A stretch of 64,000 nucleotides of DNA from Paraburkholderia lycopersici (GTDB lineage Bacteria > Pseudomonadota > Gammaproteobacteria > Burkholderiales > Burkholderiaceae). Under the pieces are notes generated by a model. It searched no databases. It had not been told where the DNA came from and saw only the letters and a list, made by a program, of their open reading frames with translations. Made by a program: the position numbers and the translations under genes. Position 1 is the stretch's first letter, and every line of letters starts with the position of its first letter. Positions 17,693-26,615 of the stretch are shown here, piece by piece. The DNA lies in NCBI RefSeq assembly GCF_900096975.1, contig NZ_FMYQ01000015.1:1-64000 (forward strand), read 5' to 3'.

Positions 17693-18841
17693 TCAGAACA
17701 TCTGGCGCATGCCGATCGCGACACCGACGTTGTTGGTGCGACCGATCCGGTCGACCAGGCCGGTGGTCGGATTGGTCACGCCCGGGTAGTCGGCTGCAAA
17801 CGCACCGTTGCCACGCGCGAAGTCCGCGGTGCCGTACACCTCGGTGTGCTTCGACAGCGAGTACTCGGCAAGCACGGTGGCCGAGTAGTTGATACCCGTA
17901 CCGAGCGTGCCGTCGAGCAGTTCGGCATTGCGTGTGTGGCCGTAGTAGCCGGCCACGGTGATGAGCAACGGGTCCATGGCCTGCCAGTTGCCGCCAACGT
18001 AGAACGTATCGTCGATACGGTTCGGGCTGCCGCCGTGGAGCGCCGGTGCGCCGGCTTGCTGCATGTTGAGATCCGTCGTGCCCGTCCTGTCCTGACCGCG
18101 CAGCCAGCCGGCCAGCAGACGGACGCTTTGGGTGATCTGGTATGCGCCGCTCACGTGCAGAAAGTTGACCTTCGCGCCATTGACCGAACTGCCGTTCACG
18201 GACGAGACCGAGGTCTGCTGGAAGCCCGCGTTGATCGATGCCGGGCCGTGCGTGTATGTCAATTCCACGCCGTACGTGCTGTCGAGGCCCATGGCGCCGG
18301 CATGGTTGCCGAAGCCGTAGATCGCATCGAGGCTCAGTCCGTTGGACGAGAACTTGTACTTGACAGAATTCGGAACGGTAAGGTAGTTGCCGATACCGTT
18401 GTACATCCAGCTGTCTTGCCAGTAGTCGCCGACCGTCATCGGGTCGAAGATGTCGCCCATGGTGTCATAAAGGGGCGCGTACTGGTTACCGAACGTCACC
18501 GAGCCGTACTGGTTGCTCGACAGGCCAACGAACGCCTGCCGGCTGAACAGCGTGTTCGGCACGTGCAGTTTCCCGTCGCCGAGTTCGAAGCCGTTCTCGA
18601 GGCGGAAGATCGCGGAGAGACCGCCACCCAGATCTTCGGTGCCGCGCAGGCCCCAGCGGCTGTGCGTTTCCGGACCGACCGTCATACCGATCAGGTCTTT
18701 GCCATCCGGGGCCGCGTTCGTCTGATAGCGGATTGCCGTATCCACAAGGCCATACAGCGTGACGGAACTCTGCGCGAAAGCCGACGACGCGGCAACGGCG
18801 AAAAGGGCGCCAACGGCGCTGGAAATGATGACTTTCTTCAT
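17693..18841 (-). CDS. Gram-negative porin
   Basis: 382-residue trimeric outer-membrane porin of the Burkholderiales type. Signal peptide MKKVIISSAVGALFAVAASSAFA with cleavage before QSSVTLYGLVDTAIRY, then alternating beta strands and glycine/aromatic turns, ending in the C-terminal phenylalanine (RQMF) needed for outer-membrane assembly. The ATG at 18841 has GGGAGG ahead; a longer frame to 18937 lacks a signal. It converges with the racemase gene; being beside a catabolic operon it may import that substrate, but general porins sit in many contexts. Confidence 0.95.
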   Translation of the reverse strand: MKKVIISSAVGALFAVAASSAFAQSSVTLYGLVDTAIRYQTNAAPDGKDLIGMTVGPETHSRWGLRGTEDLGGGLSAIFRLENGFELGDGKLHVPNTLFSRQAFVGLSSNQYGSVTFGNQYAPLYDTMGDIFDPMTVGDYWQDSWMYNGIGNYLTVPNSVKYKFSSNGLSLDAIYGFGNHAGAMGLDSTYGVELTYTHGPASINAGFQQTSVSSVNGSSVNGAKVNFLHVSGAYQITQSVRLLAGWLRGQDRTGTTDLNMQQAGAPALHGGSPNRIDDTFYVGGNWQAMDPLLITVAGYYGHTRNAELLDGTLGTGINYSATVLAEYSLSKHTEVYGTADFARGNGAFAADYPGVTNPTTGLVDRIGRTNNVGVAIGMRQMF

Positions 18842-19146
18842 TGGATTAGCCTCCCCGAATAGATGATTTTGTCGGCAGCTCAACGCGCGTGCCAGTTGGG
18901 CGATCGAAATCGTGGCGGGAGCATAGTTTGCCGCCATTTTGACTTATATGGCCCAATCTGGATTAAACCTTTCCAGAATCGGCAAGAATCGCGGGGCCGC
19001 GACGGCTTGACGGCTAACGCCGCCAGGGGGGCTTCCCGCGCAAACGGGACAGCCGGACCGGAACACTACCGAACGTGCAAGGTCACCTTCCAATCGAGCC
19101 GGAAATCGCAACCTTCGACCGTGAGCCGATCCGCCTGGAAGCCAGG
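18842..19146. other. Gene-free stretch upstream of porin
   Basis: About 305 bp between the DUF4239 gene end and the porin start, both minus strand. It must hold the porin promoter; I could not assign -35/-10 boxes at standard spacing, and no convincing small gene was found. Confidence 0.45.
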
Positions 19147-19923
19147 TCAATTCATGCCTTTTAGCGTTTCAACGAGTATCTGCTCGATGGAATCGGGGTT
19201 GAAGAATCCGGACCCCGGATATTCCATATCGATGATCACGTACATCGTGATTGCCATCGCGGCAGAAAATACCATCACACGCAGCAACGGCATGGTGTGC
19301 AGAGAACCCATGCCGTAACCGGCGATCAATGCGGCCATCATCGCAAGCACAAACATGAGGGAACTGATGACGGCCGGCGGATGACCGCTTTGGGCGGCGT
19401 GCTGCCTGGCGGGAAAATCGAACATGCGGTCCAGCGAATCGCTGACCTGGCTGAGGACAGCCGCGCTTCCCGAGTCCTTGGCGACGAGCATCGCCTTCGT
19501 CCACATTTCGTCCTGCAATTCCCGCCCGCGCGCGAAGGCGGTGTTCTCGTCGTGCGAATCGTAGATGGCGCGGTATGCGTCGATACGCGCTTGTACATAC
19601 TGGCGCATCAGCGAACGCAACGCCGGCTGGGAGGTGGGCGGGAGCAAGTCCAGTCTCGCATAGGACCCTGTGATGGCGCTGGCCTCCTCGACGAGAAGAT
19701 TGCGATACATGTCGTAGCGGGTGATGGCCCCCGAAAAACTGAACGCGAGCAGCAGGCCCACCAACCCGTATACCGCGCCATCTATCGCGCCGGACCCGCC
19801 GTCGGCCGGTTCGCCATCGCGTATATGCCGCCTTCTTCCGACGATATGGCCGACCTTGATGCATGCCAGCAATCCAAAGAACAACCCCAGTGAATAAGTC
19901 AGTGCGTAAGCAAAAAAAATCAT
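19147..19923 (-). CDS. DUF4239 membrane protein (bestrophin-like)
   Basis: 258 residues from the ATG at 19923, so that the first membrane helix (FAYALTYSLGLFFGLLACIK) is at the N terminus. Further helices are at about 44-64 (AVYGLVGLLLAFSFSGA) and two near the C terminus (VISSLMFVLAMMAALIAGYG; LLRVMVFSAAMAITMYVIID). The soluble middle includes the family-typical ITRYDMYRNLLVEEASAITGSYARLDLLP. Function unproven; distant relation to chloride-channel bestrophins has been proposed for the family. The start is uncertain (20019 also possible). Confidence 0.75.
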   Translation of the reverse strand: MIFFAYALTYSLGLFFGLLACIKVGHIVGRRRHIRDGEPADGGSGAIDGAVYGLVGLLLAFSFSGAITRYDMYRNLLVEEASAITGSYARLDLLPPTSQPALRSLMRQYVQARIDAYRAIYDSHDENTAFARGRELQDEMWTKAMLVAKDSGSAAVLSQVSDSLDRMFDFPARQHAAQSGHPPAVISSLMFVLAMMAALIAGYGMGSLHTMPLLRVMVFSAAMAITMYVIIDMEYPGSGFFNPDSIEQILVETLKGMN

Positions 19924-20310
19924 GTCGGAAAATTCCAGTATCTTCGGTCTCGTCTCGCCAACTGTATTGGATCGCCATTGATTTTGTGGCGTGCTTTTAG
20001 GGAAAAATCGATCGCGCATTGAATGCGCAGCGACCCGGCAGGCGGGCGCTCTCCCTGCCGGGGCAGAGCGATGTTACAGAAGCTTTCCGAGGTCTGCGGC
20101 ATCGACGGAAAACCGGGAATGCGAGTCGTTGCGGTCAACGTGCCCGAGTCCGTTAGCGTGAGGTCCCCATCCGATGGCAACCGCGACGCCCGATCTCGAC
20201 GCAATCAGCACCGCGCGATGACGACCGCGAACGCCCGATTATTCTGCTGTCCGAATTTGCGCGGTCGCCTCTGCGCAAAAGCGGCTGATTTCGCATGAGC
20301 AAAATCCTGG
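19924..20310. other. Gene-free stretch before the FNR-box island
   Basis: No supported gene. A 91-codon plus-strand frame at 20023-20298 lacks a ribosome site and any recognisable feature. This gap separates the catabolic left part from the island that starts with the FNR box at 20311. Confidence 0.45.
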
Positions 20311-20324
20311 TTGATCTGAGTCAA
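20311..20324 (+). promoter_or_regulatory. FNR/ANR box upstream of SagB-type nitroreductase
   Basis: TTGATctgaGTCAA, nine of ten conserved positions. A weak -10-like GAGACT sits 21 nt downstream. The gene starts 145 bp further on. The identical 14-mer occurs upstream of phaC at 57299. Confidence 0.75.
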
Positions 20325-20469
20325 CCGCGTTCACGGGCGAGCCATGAGACTGAAACCGCAAGCGGCGCAAAGGCTAGTCGTGACCGCCGCCGAATTGCGC
20401 TGGCCAGCGCCGCCGCCGGCGATCTCGCCGGTGCGCGCGCCGCCTGAATTCGAATGTCCGGAGAACCCC

Positions 20470-21120
20470 ATGACAGAGCTTCCACGCATCGACTACGAAC
20501 CCGCGCCGTTGCTGCCGCCCGCCCCGGTGAGCGGCGAGTCGGCCGAGTTCATCGCCCTCCCGCGCCCCCGCCTCGAGGCCGGCGCCCCCCTCATGGCGGC
20601 TCTCGCCCGCCGCAAAAGCACGCGCACGTACGCGGACGCACCCATGGCGCTCGACACGCTCGGCGAACTGCTTTGGGCCGCCAACGGCATCAACCGGCCC
20701 GAGACCGGCGGACACACCGCGCCTTCCGCACACGGCTTCCACGAGATCGACATTTATGCCGCGCTCCCGCACGGTGTCTATCGCTACGAGCCCGCGCTCC
20801 ACCATCTCGTGCTCAAGCATCTCGTCGATGCGCGGAACATGACCGGCTATCAGGACTTCGTGGGCAAGGCCCCGCTCGACCTCGTGTACGTGCTGCGCGG
20901 CTCCCAGGTGCTCGATACGCCGCCGCATCAGCGCGAACAATTCGCCGCCGTTGCCGTGGGAGCGATTTGCCAGAACGTTTCGCTCTACTGTGCATCCGAA
21001 GGGCTCGCGACCGTGGTGCGCGGCTGGATCAACCGGAGGCTGCTCGGCGATGCGCTGCGCCTGAACGAGGACGAAGTGCCGCTTCTCGCGCAGACGGTCG
21101 GCAGGCCCGGAGCGAACTGA
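20470..21120 (+). CDS. SagB/ThcOx-type nitroreductase family protein
   Basis: 216 residues with the nitroreductase fold: ARRKSTRTYADAPMALDTLGELLWAANGIN at about 43-72 is the FMN-phosphate binding start typical of the SagB branch, and CQNVSLYCASEGLATVVRG lies near the C terminus. ATG at 20470 has GGAGA ahead; a 42-codon upstream extension has no family similarity. The family reduces or oxidises small molecules with FMN; SagB itself acts on peptides but no peptide partner is here, so a free redox enzyme is more likely. First gene after an FNR box, hence probably induced by low oxygen. Confidence 0.82.
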   Translation: MTELPRIDYEPAPLLPPAPVSGESAEFIALPRPRLEAGAPLMAALARRKSTRTYADAPMALDTLGELLWAANGINRPETGGHTAPSAHGFHEIDIYAALPHGVYRYEPALHHLVLKHLVDARNMTGYQDFVGKAPLDLVYVLRGSQVLDTPPHQREQFAAVAVGAICQNVSLYCASEGLATVVRGWINRRLLGDALRLNEDEVPLLAQTVGRPGAN

Positions 21121-21191
21121 CCTGCGGCCTGCGGGGTCGGGAGATCGGAAGATCAAGGCGCCGCGGCACCGGGCCGCGAAAGGAAGCAACG

Positions 21192-21632
21192 ATGTTCACA
21201 CGCGTCGATTTGAGCGCCGTCCAAACCGTTTATCGGCTTTGTTATGTGCGCACGCCCTGGGCGTGGTTCACGCGCATCCCGCTCGACCAGCAGTGGGGCG
21301 AACACTGGGAGCGCGCGCCGTATATGCGCGAGGCCGGCTTGCCCTACTCCGATAAACCCGACCAGATCCTCAAGGTCGGCTTCGACGGGCCGCTGCTGAG
21401 CCCCGAAGAGGGGGAGCACGCCCACCCGTGCAGCGTGCAGGAGGTCAACGCGAGACACGTGCCGTGGCTGCGCACCGAGAGCTACCTCGGCGGCCCCACC
21501 ATTCACATCATGGCGGGCGTGACGCTGCGGCGATTTACGGAACTGGTGGAACTGGCGGGGGGGATGGTCTACGCCCCGCTCGGCTGGGGCGAATTGCCCG
21601 AGGTGCAGCCCATGTCGCATGCCGCCAGTTGA
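21192..21632 (+). CDS. Hypothetical protein, 146 aa
   Basis: ATG at 21192 with AAGGAAG ahead, 71 nt after the nitroreductase, so probably the second gene of that FNR-box operon. The product (begins MFTRVDLSAVQTVYRLCYVR) has no signal peptide or membrane segment, is rich in Trp, Pro and charged residues, and contains LGGPTIHIMAGVTLRRF. I do not recognise a family. The high content of aromatic residues and steady reading frame argue that it is a real gene. Confidence 0.65.
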   Translation: MFTRVDLSAVQTVYRLCYVRTPWAWFTRIPLDQQWGEHWERAPYMREAGLPYSDKPDQILKVGFDGPLLSPEEGEHAHPCSVQEVNARHVPWLRTESYLGGPTIHIMAGVTLRRFTELVELAGGMVYAPLGWGELPEVQPMSHAAS

Positions 21633-21860
21633 ACGCCCGTTGACCGCCCGGCATACGCTTCGAATTGCGCCCCGAATTGCGCCGCAGCGACGCAAAAAAA
21701 ACCGGCCGGCGTTGATTGAATCGCGGACGTTCGCCTCAAGATCGGTGTCGTAAGGCGGTCCGTAGCGAATGGCGATTCGCGAAGCGAAGCCCGCCGGAAT
21801 GCCGGAGCACTCGGGTACCCGGCGCCCGCGATCAGCCATGCGGATGAATCCGCCAGCGCC

Positions 21861-22982
21861 ATGAAGACGAAACGCCGCCAGCCACGACCCCACACCCGCA
21901 CGGAGCGGGACGACGCCACGCTCGAATTCGATGCGGGCCCGCAGGATATTCGCGTATCCGACGATACGCTCGATCTCTTTCGCGCGCGCATGGCGGCGGT
22001 GCCGCTCTTGTCGCGCGAACAGGAAGTCGAACTGGCGCGCGAGATCGAAACGAGCCGTCAGGACCTGTGGCGCTGTCTCGAGGCGTGTCCTCATGCGCGC
22101 GAAATTCTCGCGGCCACGGAGCACGACATCCATGACTGGCCCGCCGACGCTATCGAAGCAGCCTGCGACGCATTCGTCGCGCACTGCGGCGAAACGCGGG
22201 AGCGCACGCAGGCGGGCGGCCTGACCGGCGAAATGAACGCGGCCCGCTGCCGGCTGCGCGCGGCGACGCGCAAGATGTTCGAAGCCAACATGCGGCTCGT
22301 GCTTTCCATCGCGCGGCGCTATGAGAATCGCGGCATCGACCTGCCCGATCTCGTCCAGGAAGGCAGCCTGGGTTTGATGCGCGCAATCGAGAAGTTCGAG
22401 TATCGGCGCGGTTTCAAGTTTTCCACCTATGCGACATGGTGGATCCGCCAGGCCGTGTCGCGCGCCGTGGCCGAACGCGCGCGCACGATCCGGCTGCCCG
22501 TTCATGTGGGCGACGAGTTCGCGCGTATCTGGCGCGAGCGCGAACGCATCCGCCAGCAGACGGGGCGCGACGCCACCCCGGAAGAACTGGCCCGCGCGAG
22601 CGGCATGGCCGAGCCAAAGGTGCGCCGCCTGCTGACGCTTCCCGTGGAACCCGCTTCGCTCGACATCGTGCTGCCCGATGGGGAAACGGAGTTGATCGAG
22701 CTGATTCCCGACGATGCCCCGACGCAGATCGAAGCGCTGGCTCACGTGCGCATGTGCGAGTTCGTGAACGCGCTGTTCGAGGACATGTCTCCGGCGGAGG
22801 CGAACATCGTGCGGCGGCGCTTCGGCATCGGCGACGGCGAACCGCAAACGTACGAGGAAATTGCGCAAAGCACGGGCATTTCGCGCGAGCAGGTGCGCCG
22901 TATCGAAAAGCGGGCGCTGGAGGCGTTGCGCGTGTCGGACCGCATGCGCTCCGCCCACGATTATCTGGAAGGCGAACACTGA
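21861..22982 (+). CDS. Sigma-70 family RNA polymerase sigma factor (RpoD-like, group 2)
   Basis: 373 residues. Region 1.2 starts near DDTLDLFRARMAAVPLLSREQEVELAREIE (34-63); region 2 spans about 140-212 with the core-binding NMRLVLSIARRYENRG and the -10 recognition segment YATWWIRQAVSRA, nearly the same as the housekeeping factor; region 3 follows; region 4 helix-turn-helix is at 330-357 (TYEEIAQSTGISREQVRRIE). The usual long RpoD N-terminal region 1.1 is missing, so this is an accessory sigma factor for housekeeping-like promoters. It converges with and overlaps the ftsH-like gene by 22 bp. No FNR box lies just upstream. Confidence 0.9.
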   Translation: MKTKRRQPRPHTRTERDDATLEFDAGPQDIRVSDDTLDLFRARMAAVPLLSREQEVELAREIETSRQDLWRCLEACPHAREILAATEHDIHDWPADAIEAACDAFVAHCGETRERTQAGGLTGEMNAARCRLRAATRKMFEANMRLVLSIARRYENRGIDLPDLVQEGSLGLMRAIEKFEYRRGFKFSTYATWWIRQAVSRAVAERARTIRLPVHVGDEFARIWRERERIRQQTGRDATPEELARASGMAEPKVRRLLTLPVEPASLDIVLPDGETELIELIPDDAPTQIEALAHVRMCEFVNALFEDMSPAEANIVRRRFGIGDGEPQTYEEIAQSTGISREQVRRIEKRALEALRVSDRMRSAHDYLEGEH

Positions 22983-24949
22983 CGCGATTGCGCGCCCTGC
23001 GAAACGTCTGCCGTGAGCGCGGCCGCGGCCGGCGCGCTGCCGGCGGGAAGCTGCGCCGGCGCGGGCGTGGCGGGCTGCGTGACGCCATGCTCGCCCGCGC
23101 CCGCGTCTGCTGGCTGTGTGCCCGCAATCAGCGCGAGCAGCTCGTCGTGCTCGATCACTTCCCGCTCGAGCAGACGCCCGGCGATCCGGTCGAGTGCGGC
23201 GCGCTGATCGGCGAGCGTGCGCGTCACGCGTTCATGGGCTTCGCTCAGCAGCCGGCGTACTTCGTCGTCGACGAGCTGGGCCGTGCGCGCAGCCGGATGC
23301 AGCGCTTCGGCGCCCGCCGCTGTCTGTGCCATGGCGCCATCGTCGGCGCAATTCGCAAGGCCCAGGCGCTCGCTCATGCCATAGCGGGCCACCATGTGCC
23401 ACGCCATCGCGGTGGCCCTTTCGAGATCGTTCTCCGCGCCGGTGGAGACGTCGCCGAACACGAGTTCCTCCGACACCCTGCCGCCGATCAACACGTCCAG
23501 CCGGTCAAGCAGTTCGCTGCGCCGGAGCACGTAGCGGTCCTCGGTCGGCACCTGCTGCGTGTAGCCCAACGCCGCCACCCCGCGCGGAATTATCGACACC
23601 TTCTTGACCGGATCGCAGTGCGCACGGCTCTGGGCGACGAGGGCATGGCCTGCCTCGTGGTACGCAATGGTCACCTTCTCCTGCGCGTTCATCACCCGGC
23701 TCTTGCGCTCGGAGCCCGCCAGCGCCCGGTCGATGGCTTCGTCGAAGTCCGCCATGCCTACGTTCGTGCGATCGGCTTCGGCTGCATGGAGTGCCGCTTC
23801 GTTCACGATGTTCGCGAGATCCGCGCCCACGCAGCCGGGCGTGCGCGCGGCCAGTTGCTCGAGGTCGACGTCGGGCGCGAGCGGCACCCCGCGCGCGTGC
23901 ACCGCCAGGATCTGCCGGCGGCCGTTCAGGTCGGGGCGGTCGATCGCGATGTGGCGATCGAACCGCCCCGGGCGCAGCAACGCCGGGTCGAGCGTCTCCG
24001 GACGGTTGGTCGCGGCGAGCAGGATGACGCCGGCGTTGGGCTGAAAGCCATCCATTTCGACGAGTAGCTGGTTGAGCGTCTGCTCGCGCTCGTCGTTGCC
24101 CGAAACGGGATTCGCGCCGCGCACTTTGCCGAGCGCGTCGAGTTCGTCGATGAAGACGATGCACGGCGCCTGACGCTGCGCCTGTTCGAACAGATCGCGC
24201 ACGCGCGCCGCCCCGACGCCCACGAACATTTCCACGAACGAGGAACCGCTGATCGAAAAGAACGGCACCCCGGCCTCGCCCGCCAGTGCCTTCGCGAGCA
24301 AGGTCTTGCCGGTTCCCGGCGCGCCGACGATCAGAATGCCTTTGGGAATCTTTCCCCCGAGCCGGCGATAGCGTTCGGGATGGCAAAGGAACGAGACGAT
24401 TTGCTGAAGTTCCTTCTTGGCTTCGTCGATGCCGGCAATGTCGTTGAACGTCGTGCCGGTTGCCTGCTGCAGGTAAATGTGCGCGCGGCTTCTGCCGATG
24501 CTCATGAAGTCTCGCGCGCCGCCGCTGCGACGCATCAGGAATTGCCACACGATCACGAAGAACACGAGCGGTACAACCCACGCGAGCACCAGATCGCCCC
24601 AGTTGTTGTCGAGCGCTCCGCGATAGCGCACGCCGGCGGCAGCAAGACGCGCGGGCAGCGACTCGTCGGCGACGCGTATCGTCGTGAACGGATACGGCGG
24701 CTTGCCGGCCGTGAAAGCGGCGGCGTCGGAGGCCGGCAGCGTAGCCTTCGCCTGCTCAGAGCGCAGCTCGCCGCTGATGCGCGTAGGGGTGATCACGAGG
24801 TTGTCGATGTCGTGCGTGGCGAGCAGGCGCTGAAAGTCGCTGTAGGCGATCGTGGGCGCCGTGGGCGCAAACCAGAGCATCTGCGCGACGAGCACGAGCA
24901 GGACGCCGATAAACAGCACGATGCTGCCGGAATCGAACTTCTTCTCCAT
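22961..24949 (-). CDS. ftsH: FtsH-like membrane ATP-dependent zinc protease
   Basis: 662 residues. Two membrane helices (about 9-27 and 119-138) flank a periplasmic domain; the AAA+ domain has Walker A GAPGTGKT (209-216), Walker B IVFIDELDALG, second region RPGRFDRHI; the protease has the zinc motif HEAGH (431-435) and the ENDLERAT segment supplying a further ligand. It degrades membrane and short-lived proteins. The C-terminal 50 residues are Ala/Pro/Gln-rich. It is likely a second, specialised copy, since the main ftsH of Burkholderia normally sits beside rrmJ and folP. ATG at 24949 rather than TTG at 24955. An FNR box lies 98 bp upstream. Confidence 0.9.
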   Translation of the reverse strand: MEKKFDSGSIVLFIGVLLVLVAQMLWFAPTAPTIAYSDFQRLLATHDIDNLVITPTRISGELRSEQAKATLPASDAAAFTAGKPPYPFTTIRVADESLPARLAAAGVRYRGALDNNWGDLVLAWVVPLVFFVIVWQFLMRRSGGARDFMSIGRSRAHIYLQQATGTTFNDIAGIDEAKKELQQIVSFLCHPERYRRLGGKIPKGILIVGAPGTGKTLLAKALAGEAGVPFFSISGSSFVEMFVGVGAARVRDLFEQAQRQAPCIVFIDELDALGKVRGANPVSGNDEREQTLNQLLVEMDGFQPNAGVILLAATNRPETLDPALLRPGRFDRHIAIDRPDLNGRRQILAVHARGVPLAPDVDLEQLAARTPGCVGADLANIVNEAALHAAEADRTNVGMADFDEAIDRALAGSERKSRVMNAQEKVTIAYHEAGHALVAQSRAHCDPVKKVSIIPRGVAALGYTQQVPTEDRYVLRRSELLDRLDVLIGGRVSEELVFGDVSTGAENDLERATAMAWHMVARYGMSERLGLANCADDGAMAQTAAGAEALHPAARTAQLVDDEVRRLLSEAHERVTRTLADQRAALDRIAGRLLEREVIEHDELLALIAGTQPADAGAGEHGVTQPATPAPAQLPAGSAPAAAALTADVSQGAQSRQCSPSR

Positions 24950-25046
24950 GCCCAATTCGCTCCACGTTGGCTAACCGTTCGCGCGTCGCCCGTTGGTTCG
25001 GGCTCGTACGTCCCCCATCATCTTCGAAGCCGCAGGCACTCTGCGC

Positions 25047-25060
25047 TTGACTTGCATCAA
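25047..25060 (-). promoter_or_regulatory. FNR/ANR box upstream of ftsH-like gene
   Basis: TTGACttgcATCAA in the 145-bp gap between the outer-membrane channel gene and the protease gene, 98 bp before the protease ATG. On the minus strand GAAGAT (25025-25020) lies at the 21-nt -10 spacing. It gives the protease its own promoter separate from the exporter operon. Confidence 0.7.
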
Positions 25061-25094
25061 GGAACGAGGTGTCGCGAAAACCTGCTCGCGGTCG

Positions 25095-26615
25095 TCAGTG
25101 CGCTCCCGCCACGCCCTCGCCGCTTGCCGGTTCGTCGTGCCAGCCGCCGCCCAGCGCCGCATAAAGCGCCACGGTATCCTGCAGCCGCTGCGCGGCGGCC
25201 TCCAGCCACGCGATCTGCGCCTGATGCAACTGGCCGTCGGCGACGAGAATCTGCAGATAGTCCACCGTCCCCGCGCGATAGTCGGCTCGCAGCAGCCGCA
25301 GCGCTTCCTGCGCCGCCGCGAGCGCGCGCGACTGCGCGTCGAGCGCGCCCGCGTCGTATTCGAGCGCGTAGAGGACGTCCGCAACCTGGGCGAAAGCCGA
25401 GAGCACCGTTTGGCGATACTGCGCGCGCGAGGCCGCGTAGGCCTCCTGGGCGGCCTTGCGGCCGTACCACAGCGTCCCGCCCTGAAAGAGTGGCGCGGTA
25501 ACGTCCGCCGCGAGGCTCCACGATTGCCCCATGCGCTCCGCAACCGACGCGGGCGACGCACCCGAAAGCCCACCCGCGGCGGAGAGCGTGACGTTCGGCA
25601 ACATCGCCGCCGTCGCCACGCCGACCTGCGCACTTGCCGCATGCAGCAGCGCTTCGGCCTGCAGCACGTCAGGCCGCTGCCGCACGAGTTGCGACGGCAC
25701 GGTTCGCGGCAGATCCGGCGGCAGCGTGACATCGCGCAGCGAGAGCTCGGGCGAACGCCATTGGGCGGGCAGCGTGCCCGTGAGCGAAGCCAGCAGGTCG
25801 CCGGCCTGCGCGCGCTTTTGCTCCAGCGCAGGCAATGTCGCCTCCAGCGTGGCCTGCTCGTTCTGCAGCGTGAGCACCGCTGCGTAAGCGGCCGTGCCGG
25901 CGTGCGCGCGCTCCTCGGCAATGCGCACCTGCTCGCGCACGAGGCCGATCATCTCCTGTGTCGCGTCGATCTCGTCGCGCCATGCCGCGCGCGCGATCAT
26001 GGCGTTGACGACGTTCGACGCGATCGTCAGCCAGGCCGCCTCCAGCGCGTAGCGCTGCGCGTCGCGTTCGGCCGCGAGACCTTCCACATAGCGCCGGTTG
26101 CCGCCCCACAGGTCGATGGCATAGCTGATCGAGGCGGACAGCGTAAAGAGATTGAAGAGGGAAGGCGCCGCCTGCGAACCCAGGTGCAGCGGCGAATAGC
26201 GTTCGCGCGACGCGCCCGCCTCGGCGGCGGCCTGGGGATAGAAGACGCCCGCTCCCGCGCGCAACTGGTCCTCGGCGCGGCGCAGCGAGGCTTGCGCCTG
26301 GACGAAGGTGGCGTTGTCGGTGAGCGCGTCGTCCACGGCGTCGTCGATGGCGAGGCTGCCGAACTGCGTCCACCAGTCGTCGCGCACGCTCACGTCCGCG
26401 CGCAGGGTTTGCTGCGCCCCGGCGGCCGCGAAGGCGGCCGGGGCGCCGCCTGGCAGGAAGGCATCGACTTTGGGGGGCGGCGGCCGGGAGAAGTCCGGCC
26501 CGACCGCGCAACCGGCGAGCCATCCCGCACAAAGCATCGCGGCGAGGCGTGCCGTGAGGCGTGCCCCGCGTCGCGTCCGCGCGTGCGGCGGGTCATCGGG
26601 CCGAGATATAGACAT
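25095..26615 (-). CDS. Outer-membrane efflux lipoprotein (NodT/OprM type)
   Basis: 506 residues if started at ATG 26615, which overlaps the end of the membrane-fusion gene by 23 bp. N-terminal lipobox LAGC followed by AVGPDFSRPPPPKVDAFLPGG is the classic NodT-family beginning. Two OEP repeats follow, with IDLWGGNRRYVEGLAAERDAQR and GTLWYGRKAAQEAYAASRAQ. The protein forms the trimeric channel carrying substrates through the outer membrane. It is the last gene of an operon permease, ATPase, membrane-fusion protein, channel: a complete tripartite ABC exporter. The exact start is uncertain. Confidence 0.88.
   Translation of the reverse strand: MSISRPDDPPHARTRRGARLTARLAAMLCAGWLAGCAVGPDFSRPPPPKVDAFLPGGAPAAFAAAGAQQTLRADVSVRDDWWTQFGSLAIDDAVDDALTDNATFVQAQASLRRAEDQLRAGAGVFYPQAAAEAGASRERYSPLHLGSQAAPSLFNLFTLSASISYAIDLWGGNRRYVEGLAAERDAQRYALEAAWLTIASNVVNAMIARAAWRDEIDATQEMIGLVREQVRIAEERAHAGTAAYAAVLTLQNEQATLEATLPALEQKRAQAGDLLASLTGTLPAQWRSPELSLRDVTLPPDLPRTVPSQLVRQRPDVLQAEALLHAASAQVGVATAAMLPNVTLSAAGGLSGASPASVAERMGQSWSLAADVTAPLFQGGTLWYGRKAAQEAYAASRAQYRQTVLSAFAQVADVLYALEYDAGALDAQSRALAAAQEALRLLRADYRAGTVDYLQILVADGQLHQAQIAWLEAAAQRLQDTVALYAALGGGWHDEPASGEGVAGAH

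Noticed and set aside
20023..20298. Small plus-strand gene of 91 codons
   Set aside because: No ribosome site, no recognisable sequence features, and it lies in a promoter gap.
20470..21632. A SagBCD-like peptide modification cluster
   Set aside because: No cyclodehydratase, leader-type precursor peptide or dedicated protease is adjacent; the FtsH-like protease has its own promoter.
21711..21724. TTGATTGAATCGCG upstream of the sigma factor as an FNR box
   Set aside because: The left half fits but the right half (TCGCG instead of ATCAA) does not; too weak to call.
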